From the NCBI GenBank assembly GCA_026003215.1, contig BPGV01000001.1:1428466-1492465 (forward strand): a stretch of DNA of 64,000 nt, read 5' to 3'. Both the position numbers and the translations under genes were made by a program. The stretch comes from Bacteroidia bacterium. GTDB lineage: Bacteria > Bacteroidota > Bacteroidia > SpSt-205. Under the pieces are notes generated by a model. It had not been told where the DNA came from, did not search any database, and saw nothing but the letters and a program-made list of their open reading frames with translations. Shown here one piece after another: positions 52,128-61,785 of this stretch (the stretch's first letter is position 1; each line of letters starts with the position of its first letter).

Positions 52128-53462
52128 TTGAGCACACAGCTACGATATGCTCGCCCCTACTTGGCTGAAGGGGAGATAGCGGTCCCGGCCGCTGCGTACG
52201 AAAGCGCCTACCGAGAACAGTTGCGGAAACTCCGGCGTGAGCTCGTATTGCCGGGTTTCCGGCCAGGACAAGTGCCCGTAGAAGTGGTTATCGCTCGGCA
52301 TGGAGAAGCCGTATTGGCCGAAATAGTCACCCAGCAATTTATAGAGGCCTTGGATAAAGCGTTAGAGGGTCGCCGGTTGGTAGGATTCCCTTATTACCAT
52401 CGCCACCCGGAGAAGTATCAAGTTCAACCCCCTTATGTAGATTATCACTACCATGTGCAGGCCCTGGTGGTACCGGCAGAACCCCTTCCTTTACGGAGTG
52501 TAGCGCGGGTACGCTATACCTATCAAGCCCAGGCAGATGATGTGGCGCTCTACCAGCGGATTTTGCGGATGGCTTTTGGCGAGTTAGAACCGGTAGAGAT
52601 CCTTCCTGACGTGCTTCCCGCCGATAAAGAGCTTTTGGTTCGCCTGCGGTGGGAAGCCCCCGGCGCCAGAGAACCTATTCGCCTCTCTTGGAATACCCTC
52701 TTACAGCCGTTTCCTTGGTCCCTCCTTGCGGGGAAAAAGCCCGGAGACAAAGTACTCCTCCCCGCTGCGGCGCTCTCCACGTATGCCGAGTATCTCCGTA
52801 CCTATTTGCCCGAATATTCGCCGCTTACGGCGGGGGACGCCGAAGCTGTGATAGTTTCCGCCGCGTATGCCCGTCCTCTGGACATGGAAGCCCTCAAAAA
52901 GCAGCTGGACTTCTCGGGGTTTCAAGGTATGTCAGAGGAGGAGATATGGCAGGCTCTCCTTCAGCGGCATATAGAACGCATTTTGCGGGAGTGGAATACC
53001 CGCGCCCATCAAACAGCGCTCCTACACGCAGCGGATGTACATATTCCTGCGGAGATTGTCCAGTATAACTATCTGATTTACCTGCGCCAGCGCACAGACG
53101 CAAACGGCCACCTGCGTAGTTACGAAGAGTATCAAATGGATATAGCGTGGCAGGTGCTCTTTGCCAGTTACGCCTACAACGAACCGGAACTGCGCATCTC
53201 TGATGAGGAGCTGGAGGCCCAAGTGTGGGAAAAAATCAAAAGGGTAGAAAATCTCTCCCCTGAGACGCAGGCTCTCTTAGAGAAGTTAGAAACTTCCGAC
53301 GAGGAACGAAAAGCTTTCTTAGCCACTTTTGTAGAAAATCAGGGGGAAAGTCTGCGCCAGGCTATGCAAGTGGAGCGTTTTAATGTTTGGCTGGAAAATC
53401 GCTTAGGGCCCCCACAGGAACGGCCGGTTCCCGCAAATATGTTATTCCTTCGCGTGCTATGA
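52128..53462 (+). CDS. tig: Trigger factor (ribosome-associated chaperone)
   Basis: A 444-residue chaperone that binds nascent chains at the ribosome exit. The ribosome-binding motif PGFRPGQVP is at about 42-50. The middle lacks recognisable FKBP residues, so the PPIase domain is degenerate or replaced, as in other Bacteroidota. The C-terminal helical arms run from about 250. The start is TTG at 52128, one base after the tRNA-Leu discriminator; no ATG lies in frame nearby, and the distance to the GFR motif matches E. coli, so TTG is well supported. It ends in an ATGA overlap with clpP: a classical tig-clpP-clpX unit. Confidence 0.9.
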   Translation: MSTQLRYARPYLAEGEIAVPAAAYESAYREQLRKLRRELVLPGFRPGQVPVEVVIARHGEAVLAEIVTQQFIEALDKALEGRRLVGFPYYHRHPEKYQVQPPYVDYHYHVQALVVPAEPLPLRSVARVRYTYQAQADDVALYQRILRMAFGELEPVEILPDVLPADKELLVRLRWEAPGAREPIRLSWNTLLQPFPWSLLAGKKPGDKVLLPAAALSTYAEYLRTYLPEYSPLTAGDAEAVIVSAAYARPLDMEALKKQLDFSGFQGMSEEEIWQALLQRHIERILREWNTRAHQTALLHAADVHIPAEIVQYNYLIYLRQRTDANGHLRSYEEYQMDIAWQVLFASYAYNEPELRISDEELEAQVWEKIKRVENLSPETQALLEKLETSDEERKAFLATFVENQGESLRQAMQVERFNVWLENRLGPPQERPVPANMLFLRVL

Positions 53463-54169
53463 CGTTGGGAGCGGAGTTTCGGCGGTACGCTACAAAGCAT
53501 TTGGGGATAGAGAGTCTCCGATTGGACCAGTATGAGTCGCGTCTGCGGCAGGGGTTCTATGGCCTCACGCCTAATATCATTGAAGAGCGGCAGCTCAATA
53601 TTGCCGTCATGGATGTTTTCTCACGGCTCATGATGGATCGCATTATCTTTTTAGGCTATCCCATAGATGGCCAGATAGCGAATATCGTCAATGCGCAGTT
53701 GCTTTTTTTAGAGTCGGCTGACCCTAAGCGGGATATTTTTATCTACATAAACTCCCCGGGCGGCTCGGTGTATGATGGGCTAAGCATTTACGATGTGATG
53801 CAGTATGTGCGTCCGGATGTGAATACGATTTGCACGGGCATGGCGGCTTCTATGGCGGCGGTGCTCTTAGCAGCGGGGACGAAGGGGAAGCGGGCTGCCC
53901 TACCCCATGCGCGGGTGATGATACATCAGCCCTTAGGCGGGGTGCAAGGGCAGGCTTCGGATATTGAGATTGTGCATGCCGAAATACAAAAAATCAAGCG
54001 AGAGCTGTACGAAATCTTAGCTTATCACACAGGCCAGCCCTATGAGAAAATCTGGAAAGACTCAGATAGGGATTATTGGATGCGGGCGGATGAAGCCCAA
54101 GCGTATGGATTGGTAGACGAGGTGCTAAGACCCACCAAGCTGGAGGCCCCTACGGATGGCCGAAAGTAA
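53459..54169 (+). CDS. clpP: ATP-dependent Clp protease proteolytic subunit
   Basis: A 236-residue serine peptidase forming the tetradecameric ClpP barrel. Ser131 (GMAASMAAV) and His156 (VMIHQPLGG) of the triad are visible; Asp is near residue 205. About 35 residues precede the conserved IIEERQ segment, as in Bacteroidota ClpP. The ATG at 53459 overlaps the tig stop as ATGA; a longer frame from 53387 overlaps tig. It overlaps clpX by 14 nt. Confidence 0.95.
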   Translation: MTLGAEFRRYATKHLGIESLRLDQYESRLRQGFYGLTPNIIEERQLNIAVMDVFSRLMMDRIIFLGYPIDGQIANIVNAQLLFLESADPKRDIFIYINSPGGSVYDGLSIYDVMQYVRPDVNTICTGMAASMAAVLLAAGTKGKRAALPHARVMIHQPLGGVQGQASDIEIVHAEIQKIKRELYEILAYHTGQPYEKIWKDSDRDYWMRADEAQAYGLVDEVLRPTKLEAPTDGRK

Positions 54170-55397
54170 AGGGGCGCGGTGTAGCTTTTGTGGGGCAGCG
54201 CCTCCCCAAGTGCCCTATTTGATCGAGTCGCGCTTGCAGCCGGCGTATATATGCTCGGCCTGCGTAGAACAGATACACCAGCTTGTGGAGGAAGAAAATC
54301 GGCGCAGCCGCCGCGCGAAGGGCTGGCAAATGCCCGATACTTCCCCTGCCCAGATAAAAGCCTACTTGGATGAATACATTATCGGCCAGGAAGCCGCCAA
54401 GCGCAAAATCGCCATCGCCGTATATAACCACTACAAACGCATAGCGGCCCTCCTTGCGGCCAAAGACAAAAAGGCCAAAGAGCTGCCCGTACGGGTAGAA
54501 AAAAGTAATGTGCTCTTAATAGGACCCACAGGCACGGGGAAGACCCTCATTGCCCGCACTATCGCCGAGTACCTCAAAGTGCCTTTTGCGATTGCAGATG
54601 CTACCACCCTTACCGAGGCGGGGTATGTGGGAGAAGATGTAGAAAATGTCTTGGTACGTCTCCTCCAAGCTGCAGACTATGAGGTAGAAGCGGCCCAAAT
54701 CGGGATTGTGTATATAGATGAAATAGACAAAATCGCCCGTAAGTCCGAAAACCCTTCGCTTACGCGGGATGTAGGCGGTGAAGGGGTGCAACAGGCCCTC
54801 CTCAAGATATTGGAGGGGACTGTAGCCAATGTGCCGCCTAAGGGAGGGCGCAAGCATCCCGAGCAAAGCTTTATTCCCGTCAATACGGAAAATATCCTTT
54901 TTATCTGCGGAGGGGCATTTGAAGGGCTCGATAAGATTATTGCGCGACGGCTTTCGCGGCAGACCATAGGTTTTCGGCGCGGAGAAGGGGATCGGGACCC
55001 TACGCGTCTGGAAAACCTTTATGCGTATACCCAGCCGGAGGACTTGCGGCGGTTTGGCCTAATCCCGGAGTTTATCGGGCGGCTGCCCGTGATAGCTGCC
55101 ATGGAACCCTTAGATGAAGTGGCGCTAATGCGTATCCTTACAGAGCCGCGCAATGCCTTGGTGAAGCAGTACCAGCAGCTTTTAGCGTGGGACGGGATTA
55201 CGCTGGAGTTTACAGAGGGGGCGTTACGGTGGATCGCGCAAGAGGCGGTGCGGTTAGGTACAGGGGCGCGTGCCTTGCGCAGTCTCATGGAGACAGTATT
55301 GGAAGAAGTGCTTTTTACGCGTCCCGCTGGGCAGACTTTCGTGATAGAGGAGGCATGGGTAGAATCGCGGCTTTCGCCTTTGCGGGCCGCCGGCTGA
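54156..55397 (+). CDS. clpX: ATP-dependent Clp protease ATP-binding subunit ClpX
   Basis: A 413-residue AAA+ unfoldase that feeds substrates to ClpP. The N-terminal zinc-binding domain has Cys9, Cys12, Cys33 and Cys36; Walker A is GPTGTGKT, Walker [10 protein letters not shown], and the sensor/ pore segments (GYVGED) and C-terminal GARALRS are conserved. It starts inside clpP (14-nt overlap). Its stop lies 1 nt from that of rsmE on the other strand. Confidence 0.97.
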   Translation: MAESKGARCSFCGAAPPQVPYLIESRLQPAYICSACVEQIHQLVEEENRRSRRAKGWQMPDTSPAQIKAYLDEYIIGQEAAKRKIAIAVYNHYKRIAALLAAKDKKAKELPVRVEKSNVLLIGPTGTGKTLIARTIAEYLKVPFAIADATTLTEAGYVGEDVENVLVRLLQAADYEVEAAQIGIVYIDEIDKIARKSENPSLTRDVGGEGVQQALLKILEGTVANVPPKGGRKHPEQSFIPVNTENILFICGGAFEGLDKIIARRLSRQTIGFRRGEGDRDPTRLENLYAYTQPEDLRRFGLIPEFIGRLPVIAAMEPLDEVALMRILTEPRNALVKQYQQLLAWDGITLEFTEGALRWIAQEAVRLGTGARALRSLMETVLEEVLFTRPAGQTFVIEEAWVESRLSPLRAAG

Positions 55398-55398
55398 G

Positions 55399-56100
55399 TT
55401 AGTAGCCCCAAGCTACCTTAAGGGCAGAAAGACCCACTATCGCTGCAGTTTCAGCCCGCAGGCGGAGGTTCCCTAAATGGACGCCGGTGCATTCTTTTTG
55501 TTTTAGATAAGAAAGCTCTTCTGGGGCAAAGTCTCCTTCTGGGCCTATCACCCATACGAAGGGCTGAGGGGTGGCGGAAAGGGCTTCTCGCAGGGAGCGG
55601 GTCGCGCCAATCTCCCCCATACACTTTACGGTGAAGCGTTCCCACGGGAAAGCCTCCCAGGTGGGGAGTGCAACGAGGTCGGGGAGAACGCTTCGGAGGT
55701 TTTGCTTGAGAGCGGCTATGGCTATCCGGCGGAGGCGTTCCAAGGGTACTGTGGGACGAACGGTGCGTTCCATACAGAGAAAATAAACTGCAGTAGCCCC
55801 CAGTTCTACGGCTTTTTCTACGAGCCACTCTATGCGGGGAAGCTGCTTGAGAGGGGACATAAGCACCGCTATGGGCACAGGGGGTTCTCCTGGCCGATGG
55901 AGGCACTGCCGAATCTCTACTTCGGCCTGGCTTTTTCCTACTTTTTGGATGACCCCCTCGGCTAAATGGCCTTTTCCGTCCGTAAGCCAAACCGAGTCAC
56001 CTACCCGGTGGCGTAAGGTTCGTATGGCATGGTGAAACTCCTCTCCTTCTAAGGCTACTGTGCCCTGCTCGGGTAGAAAAGGGACATAAAAGCCACTCAT
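55399..56100 (-). CDS. rsmE: 16S rRNA (uracil1498-N3)-methyltransferase RsmE
   Basis: A 233-residue SPOUT methyltransferase acting on helix 44 of 16S rRNA. N-terminal PUA-like domain with EFHHAIRTLRHRVGD; C-terminal knot with IGPEGDFAPEEL and LRAETAAI, the SAM-binding SPOUT segments. The ATG at 56100 (MSGFYVPFL) is preceded by GGGGGG and a TAACTTG remnant; the longer frame from 56181 runs into the divergent gene. Only 30 bp lie between this start and that of the lysine transaminase. Confidence 0.92.
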   Translation of the reverse strand: MSGFYVPFLPEQGTVALEGEEFHHAIRTLRHRVGDSVWLTDGKGHLAEGVIQKVGKSQAEVEIRQCLHRPGEPPVPIAVLMSPLKQLPRIEWLVEKAVELGATAVYFLCMERTVRPTVPLERLRRIAIAALKQNLRSVLPDLVALPTWEAFPWERFTVKCMGEIGATRSLREALSATPQPFVWVIGPEGDFAPEELSYLKQKECTGVHLGNLRLRAETAAIVGLSALKVAWGY

Positions 56101-56118
56101 CCCCCCGCAAGTTATTGT

Positions 56119-56126
56119 TACTTTTG
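56119..56126 (+). promoter_or_regulatory. -7 promoter element TACTTTTG for the lat-his operon
   Basis: A perfect TAnnTTTG 4 nt before the ATG at 56131, inside a 30-bp divergent gap. No leader peptide or attenuator is possible in the space. Confidence 0.6.
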
Positions 56127-56130
56127 CCGT

Positions 56131-57501
56131 ATGGCGTACCGCATGAACCTCTCTCCCCAGGAGGTGGATAAAATCCTCCAACGACGCGTCTTGCGCGATG
56201 GATTGGATTTGGTCATGGACTTAGAAAAAAGCCATGGGGTATGGATTTTTGACAGTAAGCATAACCGAGAACTCTTAGACTTTTTTGGCTGTTATGCCAC
56301 GATACCTTTAGGGTATAATCACCCGAAAATGACCCAGGACGAGGAGTTTTTGCATCATCTTATGCGGGCAGCCCTGGTGAATCCTACCAATGCGGATATT
56401 TACACCCAGCAGTATGCGCATTTTCTCCAGACTTTTGAACGGGTAGCCATCCCCCCCTATCTCAAGTATGCGTTTTTTATTGCAGGGGGCGCCTTAGCGG
56501 TGGAAAATGCGCTTAAGGTTGCCATGGATTGGAAGGTACAAAAGAACTTCGCCAAGGGTTACCGCCGGGAAGTAGGTACCAAGGTGATTCATTTCCAGGA
56601 AGCTTTTCATGGGCGCTCCGGCTATACGATGAGTCTGACCAATACCGACCCGCTCAAAGTGCAGTATTTCGCTAAGTTTCCTGATTGGCCGCGCATAATC
56701 AATCCTAAGCTGCACTTCCCCCTTACTGAAGAAAACTTAGCTAAGACCATTGCGCAGGAAGAGTTGGCTATTCGTCAAATCAAGCAGGCTTTTGTGGAGC
56801 ATCGTGACGATATATGCGCGATTATTATAGAACCTATCCAATCAGAGGGAGGCGATAACCACTTCCGGCCGGAGTTTATGCGGGCACTGCGGCAGCTGGC
56901 CGATGAAAACGATGTAATGCTGATTTACGATGAGGTGCAGACGGGGGTGGGGGCTACGGGGCGCTTCTGGGCGCATGAACACTTTGGACCCGAAGCCCTC
57001 CCAGACATTATCGCCTTTGGGAAAAAGATGCAAGTATGCGGTATCCTCGTCGGTCCTAAGGTAGATGAGGTCCCTACGAATGTCTTTCGGGTGCCCTCTC
57101 GGATAAACTCCACCTGGGGAGGGAACTTAGCGGACATGGTGCGTGCCGATAAGATATTGGAGATTATCGCGGGAGACCACCTGGTAGCCCATGCCGAGCA
57201 GGTCGGCCAGCACCTCCTCCACAAGGTAGAAGAGCTGGCTCAGCTCTATCCCGAGTTCATTCATAATGTACGGGGAAGGGGGCTTTTTGTGGCGTTTGAC
57301 TTGCCCTCTGGGGATATTCGTGATAAGCTGGTAAAAGACGCCTTGGATAAAGAAAATCTTTTGCTTTTGAAGGCCGGCCCTCGGTCTATTCGTTGCCGGT
57401 CGGCCCTCGTTATCACGCAGGAAGAGGTGGATGAAGGCATAGAACGGCTTTCCCGCCTCTTGGCCGGGTATAAGGTGGGCAAAAGCGTTACCTTTTCGTG
57501 A
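56131..57501 (+). CDS. lat: L-lysine 6-transaminase
   Basis: A 456-residue class III PLP aminotransferase transferring the epsilon-amino group of lysine to 2-oxoglutarate, giving aminoadipate semialdehyde. The N-terminal LDLEKSHGVWIFD and FFGCYATIPLGYNHP match the lysine 6-transaminase subgroup; IIIEPIQSEGGDNHF and IYDEVQTGVG hold PLP contacts, and AFGKKMQ the Schiff-base Lys. In actinomycetes this starts cephamycin synthesis; elsewhere it serves lysine catabolism. Its stop overlaps hisG as GTGA, so it heads the his operon, an unexpected pairing. I cannot exclude a different diamine or omega-amino substrate. Confidence 0.85.
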   Translation: MAYRMNLSPQEVDKILQRRVLRDGLDLVMDLEKSHGVWIFDSKHNRELLDFFGCYATIPLGYNHPKMTQDEEFLHHLMRAALVNPTNADIYTQQYAHFLQTFERVAIPPYLKYAFFIAGGALAVENALKVAMDWKVQKNFAKGYRREVGTKVIHFQEAFHGRSGYTMSLTNTDPLKVQYFAKFPDWPRIINPKLHFPLTEENLAKTIAQEELAIRQIKQAFVEHRDDICAIIIEPIQSEGGDNHFRPEFMRALRQLADENDVMLIYDEVQTGVGATGRFWAHEHFGPEALPDIIAFGKKMQVCGILVGPKVDEVPTNVFRVPSRINSTWGGNLADMVRADKILEIIAGDHLVAHAEQVGQHLLHKVEELAQLYPEFIHNVRGRGLFVAFDLPSGDIRDKLVKDALDKENLLLLKAGPRSIRCRSALVITQEEVDEGIERLSRLLAGYKVGKSVTFS

Positions 57502-58346
57502 GTCCGCTACGTATAGCCCTCCAGCGTAAGGGGCGTCTGGCGGAGGAGTCGCTTCGGCTCCTCCAAGAGGCGGGTATTCCTATCCCAGCGATAGGGGAGC
57601 GCCTGCGTGTGCCAGCCGCAGGCTATCCGTTGGAAGTGTATCTCTTACGAGATGACGATATTCCGTCGTATGTGGCGGAGGGGGTCGCGGATATAGGGAT
57701 TGTGGGCGAAAATGTGGTGGCAGAGCGGGGATTACCGCTGCAGATCCTTCGGCGGTTGGGCTTTGGACGGTGCCGGCTCTCCTTAGCGGTGCCCAAAGAA
57801 AGCCCCATACATTCCCTTTCAGACCTGCACGGCCGACAAGTGGCTACCGTATATCCCCGTCTCACGGCTCGCTTCCTGCAAGAAGCAGGCGTAGAAGCGC
57901 GCATACAACCCCTCCATGGCTCTACAGAGATAGCCCCCGGCTTAGGCCTGGCCGAAGCAATTGTAGATATTGTAGCCACAGGCAGTACCCTCCTTACCCA
58001 TGGCCTGCGTGAAGTGCATGTTTTTATGCACAGCGAAGCTGTGCTTGTGGCCCGAACAGAAAATGCTCACGAACTCTTAGAGGATTTTCTTTTTCGCATA
58101 GATGCGGTTTTAGCGGCTCGGCGCCAGAAGTATATTCTTTTCAACCTTCCGGCAGAAGCGTTGGCAGGGGCTGTGGCTCTCCTTCCCGGTCTCAAGAGCC
58201 CCACGGTAATGCCCTTGGCTGAAGCTGGCTGGATATCGGTGCATACCGTCGTAGAGGAAGGGCGCTTTTGGGAAATGGCGCGTCAACTCCAAGCCCTCGG
58301 TGCCCAAGGTATCCTCGTCATAGATATTGAAAAGCTCATCCGATGA
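57498..58346 (+). CDS. hisG: ATP phosphoribosyltransferase, long form
   Basis: A 282-residue first enzyme of histidine synthesis, joining ATP and PRPP. LRIALQRKGRLAEESL at the start and VGENVVAERG are typical; VDIVATGSTLLTHGL is the PRPP-binding loop. The length and C-terminal ACT-like domain (about 210-282) indicate the long, hexameric, histidine-inhibited form, which needs no HisZ. The start is GTG in a GTGA overlap with lat; it ends in ATGA with hisD. Confidence 0.95.
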   Translation: MSPLRIALQRKGRLAEESLRLLQEAGIPIPAIGERLRVPAAGYPLEVYLLRDDDIPSYVAEGVADIGIVGENVVAERGLPLQILRRLGFGRCRLSLAVPKESPIHSLSDLHGRQVATVYPRLTARFLQEAGVEARIQPLHGSTEIAPGLGLAEAIVDIVATGSTLLTHGLREVHVFMHSEAVLVARTENAHELLEDFLFRIDAVLAARRQKYILFNLPAEALAGAVALLPGLKSPTVMPLAEAGWISVHTVVEEGRFWEMARQLQALGAQGILVIDIEKLIR

Positions 58347-59617
58347 GGTGGCAAGTATATAAGTGGGCCCCGGGCTTTTCGCCAGCCCTTTTGCGGGGAG
58401 CGCAGCCTTCCTTGCCCGATGTGTCCGAGGTCTTTTCTTTGGTGGAGAGTCAAGGAGATGAGGCCTTGTATGCCTTGACCGAAAAGTGGGACGGCGTAAA
58501 GTTGGGCTCTCTCCAAGTGCCAGCGGAGGGAATACGTCATGCGCAGGTGGAAGCTTCGCTGGCGCGTGCTATGGAGCAGGCCTACGCAAACCTTTATGCC
58601 TTCCACCTTCGGCAAAAGCCCAAGGAAATAGTAGTGGAGACGCAGCCGGGGGTGTTATGTGGGCTGCGGTATGTGCCGCTGGAACGGGTGGGGTTGTACG
58701 TACCGGGGGGTACAGCGCCGCTTTTTTCTACGGTGCTTATGCTGGGGGTGCCCGCCCAAATCTCCGGGGTGCCCTCGGTGGTGCTGGTGACGCCCCCGGG
58801 GCCCCAAGGCAAAGTGCATCCGGCTGTACTGTATGCGGCGCGCTTGTGCGGGATTGAAACGGTTTATACCGTAGGTGGGGCGCAGGCTATCGCGGCTCTG
58901 GCAGTGGGAACCCCCTCTATTCCTCGGGTGGATAAGATTTTCGGGCCGGGTAATCGATATGTGCAAGCGGCTAAGCTGGAAGCGGCCCGCCGCGGCGTGG
59001 CCATTGATATGCCGGCCGGCCCCTCTGAAGTGGTGGTTATAGCGGATGAAACGGCCCCCCCGCGTTGGGTAGCCGCAGACCTCCTGGCCCAAGCCGAACA
59101 TGGCCCCGATAGCTTGGTTGGCCTTCTCTATACCTCTGCCTATCCCCGAGAAGCCGTGGAGAAAGAGATGGAGTCCCTCCTTCAAGGCCATCCACGCCGT
59201 TCCTTTGTAGAAGCTACCTTAGTGCATAGCTGGGCGGTAGAGGTGCCGGACCTTCCCACAGCCCTCGCTGTGGCCAACGAAGTCGCTCCAGAACACCTTA
59301 TTTTAGCTTGTGCAGAGCCAGAGCGGTGGCTAACATATGTGCGTCGGGCAGGGTCGGTGTTTTTAGGGATACATACGCCGGAAAGTGCAGGCGATTACGC
59401 TTCTGGCACTAACCACGTGCTACCTACGGGGGGCACAGCCCGCAGCTATGGAGGCTTGACGGTGCTTAGCTTTTTGCGCAGCTTTACCTACCAACAGCTT
59501 AGGCCGGAGGGAGTTCGCACGCTTGGCCCTCTGGTGGAAGCCTTAGCCGAAGCCGAAGGCCTCCCCTCCCACGCCGAAGCTATGCGCCTGCGCCGTACAG
59601 AAGCTTCCCCTTCTTAG
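58343..59617 (+). CDS. hisD: Histidinol dehydrogenase
   Basis: A 424-residue zinc enzyme catalysing the last two oxidations to histidine with NAD. VPGGTAPLFSTVLM, GGAQAIAALA, FGPGNRYVQAAK and AGPSEVVVIAD are conserved; QAEHGPDS and ASGTNHVLPTGG hold zinc and substrate residues. Length is normal. ATGA overlap with hisG; 9 nt to hisC. Confidence 0.96.
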   Translation: MRWQVYKWAPGFSPALLRGAQPSLPDVSEVFSLVESQGDEALYALTEKWDGVKLGSLQVPAEGIRHAQVEASLARAMEQAYANLYAFHLRQKPKEIVVETQPGVLCGLRYVPLERVGLYVPGGTAPLFSTVLMLGVPAQISGVPSVVLVTPPGPQGKVHPAVLYAARLCGIETVYTVGGAQAIAALAVGTPSIPRVDKIFGPGNRYVQAAKLEAARRGVAIDMPAGPSEVVVIADETAPPRWVAADLLAQAEHGPDSLVGLLYTSAYPREAVEKEMESLLQGHPRRSFVEATLVHSWAVEVPDLPTALAVANEVAPEHLILACAEPERWLTYVRRAGSVFLGIHTPESAGDYASGTNHVLPTGGTARSYGGLTVLSFLRSFTYQQLRPEGVRTLGPLVEALAEAEGLPSHAEAMRLRRTEASPS

Positions 59618-59626
59618 TATCTGGTT

Positions 59627-60661
59627 ATGCGGCGGTTTCGTGCGCACTTACTCCAAGTGACCCCTTACCGAAGCGCCCGAGATGAATACACCGGCAAGGC
59701 GGCCACTTTCTTGGATGCTAATGAAAATCCTTTTGCCCCTACTTGGCAGGAGTATTACTATCGGTATCCTGACCCCTATCACCAGGCTTTGCGTAGCGCA
59801 CTCAGTGCATATCTCGGTGTTCCCGCCGAAGAGATCCTGTGTGGGGCCGGCAGTGACGAGATTATAGATTGGGTTATTCGGAGTGTGTGTGAGCCCTACC
59901 GGGAGGCTCTCCTTACCCTAACGCCTACCTATGGGGTGTATGAAACTTATGCCCACATACATGCGGTGCGCGTAAAGGCTGTGCCGCTACGCAGAGACTT
60001 TTCTTTGCCGGTAGGAGACCTTTTGGCTGCGGCGGATGAACACACACCGTTGGCTGTCTTGTGCCGCCCCAATAATCCCACAGGTACGCTGTGGCCTGCG
60101 GAGGAGGTCGAAGCTTTTATTTCGGCTTTTCCCGGCTGGGTGGTGATAGATGAAGCGTATATTGATTTTTCCAGCGAGCCGGCGGGGTGGCTTCCGCGCC
60201 GGCGAGAGGGTACTATCATTTTGCGCACCTTTTCTAAGGCGTGGGGTATGGCTGGCTGGCGAGTAGGCTATGCCATAGCTGACCCCGAGGTCGTCTCCCT
60301 TTTTTATCGGACGAAGCTCCCTTATAACCTAAGCACCCCTGCCCAAGAGGAGGCCTTGAGGGCCCTTCAGCGGGCCGAACTTGTCCAGCAAAGCCTCGCT
60401 CGCCTCCGGGCTGAACGCGCCCGCCTGACCCAAGCGCTCACTGCCCTCCCTATCGTCCAAGAAGTTTTCCCTTCCGAAGCAAACTTCCTCTTGGTGCGTT
60501 TCCGGGAGGCACAGACCGTCTATCAACGCTTGTTAGAAAGAAGTATCGTTACCCGCTACCGGGGCCACTTGCCCCTTTGCGAGGATACCCTCCGTATCAC
60601 TATTGGCCTGCCCGAAGAAAATGAGAAACTCCTCCAAGCCTTATGCGCTATCTCTTCATAG
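59627..60661 (+). CDS. hisC: Histidinol-phosphate aminotransferase
   Basis: A 344-residue class I/II aminotransferase converting imidazole-acetol phosphate to histidinol phosphate. DANENPFAP is the substrate-binding start, GAGSDEIIDWV the PLP phosphate site, RPNNPTGT and DEAYIDFS the PLP contacts, and RTFSKAWGMAG the catalytic Lys. It overlaps hisB by 19 nt. Confidence 0.95.
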   Translation: MRRFRAHLLQVTPYRSARDEYTGKAATFLDANENPFAPTWQEYYYRYPDPYHQALRSALSAYLGVPAEEILCGAGSDEIIDWVIRSVCEPYREALLTLTPTYGVYETYAHIHAVRVKAVPLRRDFSLPVGDLLAAADEHTPLAVLCRPNNPTGTLWPAEEVEAFISAFPGWVVIDEAYIDFSSEPAGWLPRRREGTIILRTFSKAWGMAGWRVGYAIADPEVVSLFYRTKLPYNLSTPAQEEALRALQRAELVQQSLARLRAERARLTQALTALPIVQEVFPSEANFLLVRFREAQTVYQRLLERSIVTRYRGHLPLCEDTLRITIGLPEENEKLLQALCAISS

Positions 60662-61785
60662 ACCGCGACGGAACCCTCATAGAAGAGCCCCCCGATACCC
60701 AGCAAATAGACAGCTATGAAAAACTACGCCTGCTGCCGGGGGTTATCTCTACCCTCAAATGGGCCCAGCAAGTGGGCGGGTACCAGCTCGTAATGATTAC
60801 TAACCAAGATGGGTTGGGGACAGCGAGTTTCCCGGACGAAGCTTTTTGGGGACCCCAGCGGCTTTTATTAGATATTTTGGCGTCAGAGGGTATAACTTGG
60901 GCGGGTATTCACATAGACAGGAGCCCGGCTGCCAGTCCTTCCTTTTACCGCAAGCCTTCTCCGCTGCTGCTTTTGCCGTATGTGACCGGAGCCATAGATA
61001 AGGAACGCAGTTTTGTGATTGGGGATCGGGTAAGTGACATGGAGCTGGCTTGCCGCCTAAGGCTGCGGGGGTTGTGGCTGCCTAATCCCTTACATCCTCG
61101 GGGGCTACCTCCCGCCATAGCGCCTTTTGTAGAGGAAGTGCCTTCGTGGGCGGAAATCCGGCGGGTGTTGGAAAGTGTGCTTTTTACGACTCGGGTGCAT
61201 CGCCGCACCCGGGAAACCGACGTGTGTCTAAACCTTACTTTATATGGCCGAGGTGCAACGCAGATACACACAGGTATAGGGTTTTTAGACCACATGCTTA
61301 CGCTGCTGGGGTATCATGCTGGCTGGGACCTCACGCTGGAAGCTAAGGGGGACCTGCACGTAGATAGCCATCATACCGTAGAGGATGTAGCTATTGCCTT
61401 AGGCCAAGCCCTCCGAAATATACAAGCCGACAAGCGGGGCATCCATCGTTATGGCCAATCCGCCGAAGCTTCTACCCCTATATGGCGGGCTCTGCCCATG
61501 GATGAGTCTTTGGCGCTGGTGGCAGTAGACCTTAGCGGGCGAGGCTATGCGCACTGGGAAGTAGCGCTTTCAGAAGGGGTGGGCTCTATCGCGCCCGCCC
61601 TGTGGAAACACTTTTTTGAGACTTTAGCTCGGGAAGGGCACTTCACCCTACACCTTTGGGCCCGAGGCGCAGAAGGACACCATATGGTAGAGGCGCTCTT
61701 TAAGGGCTTAGGCCGGGCCTTGCGCGAAGCCTTCCGTCGCTCTTACGACCAACCTACAGTACCTTCTACCAAGGGGGTATTATGA
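60643..61785 (+). CDS. hisB: Bifunctional histidinol-phosphatase / imidazoleglycerol-phosphate dehydratase
   Basis: A 380-residue fusion of two histidine steps. Residues 1-165 form a HAD phosphatase (FIDRDGT with Asp7 and Asp9; VIGDRVSDME); residues 185-380 form IGP dehydratase with GFLDHML, DSHHTVED and EGHHMVEA holding the Mn-binding His/Glu residues. This is the E. coli-type fusion, common in Bacteroidota. The start lies inside hisC; ATGA overlap with hisH. Confidence 0.95.
   Translation: MRYLFIDRDGTLIEEPPDTQQIDSYEKLRLLPGVISTLKWAQQVGGYQLVMITNQDGLGTASFPDEAFWGPQRLLLDILASEGITWAGIHIDRSPAASPSFYRKPSPLLLLPYVTGAIDKERSFVIGDRVSDMELACRLRLRGLWLPNPLHPRGLPPAIAPFVEEVPSWAEIRRVLESVLFTTRVHRRTRETDVCLNLTLYGRGATQIHTGIGFLDHMLTLLGYHAGWDLTLEAKGDLHVDSHHTVEDVAIALGQALRNIQADKRGIHRYGQSAEASTPIWRALPMDESLALVAVDLSGRGYAHWEVALSEGVGSIAPALWKHFFETLAREGHFTLHLWARGAEGHHMVEALFKGLGRALREAFRRSYDQPTVPSTKGVL

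Noticed and set aside
56020-56045. GTGAAAC segment as a third parS-like site
   Set aside because: Only one half-site matches; the left half lacks GTTTC.
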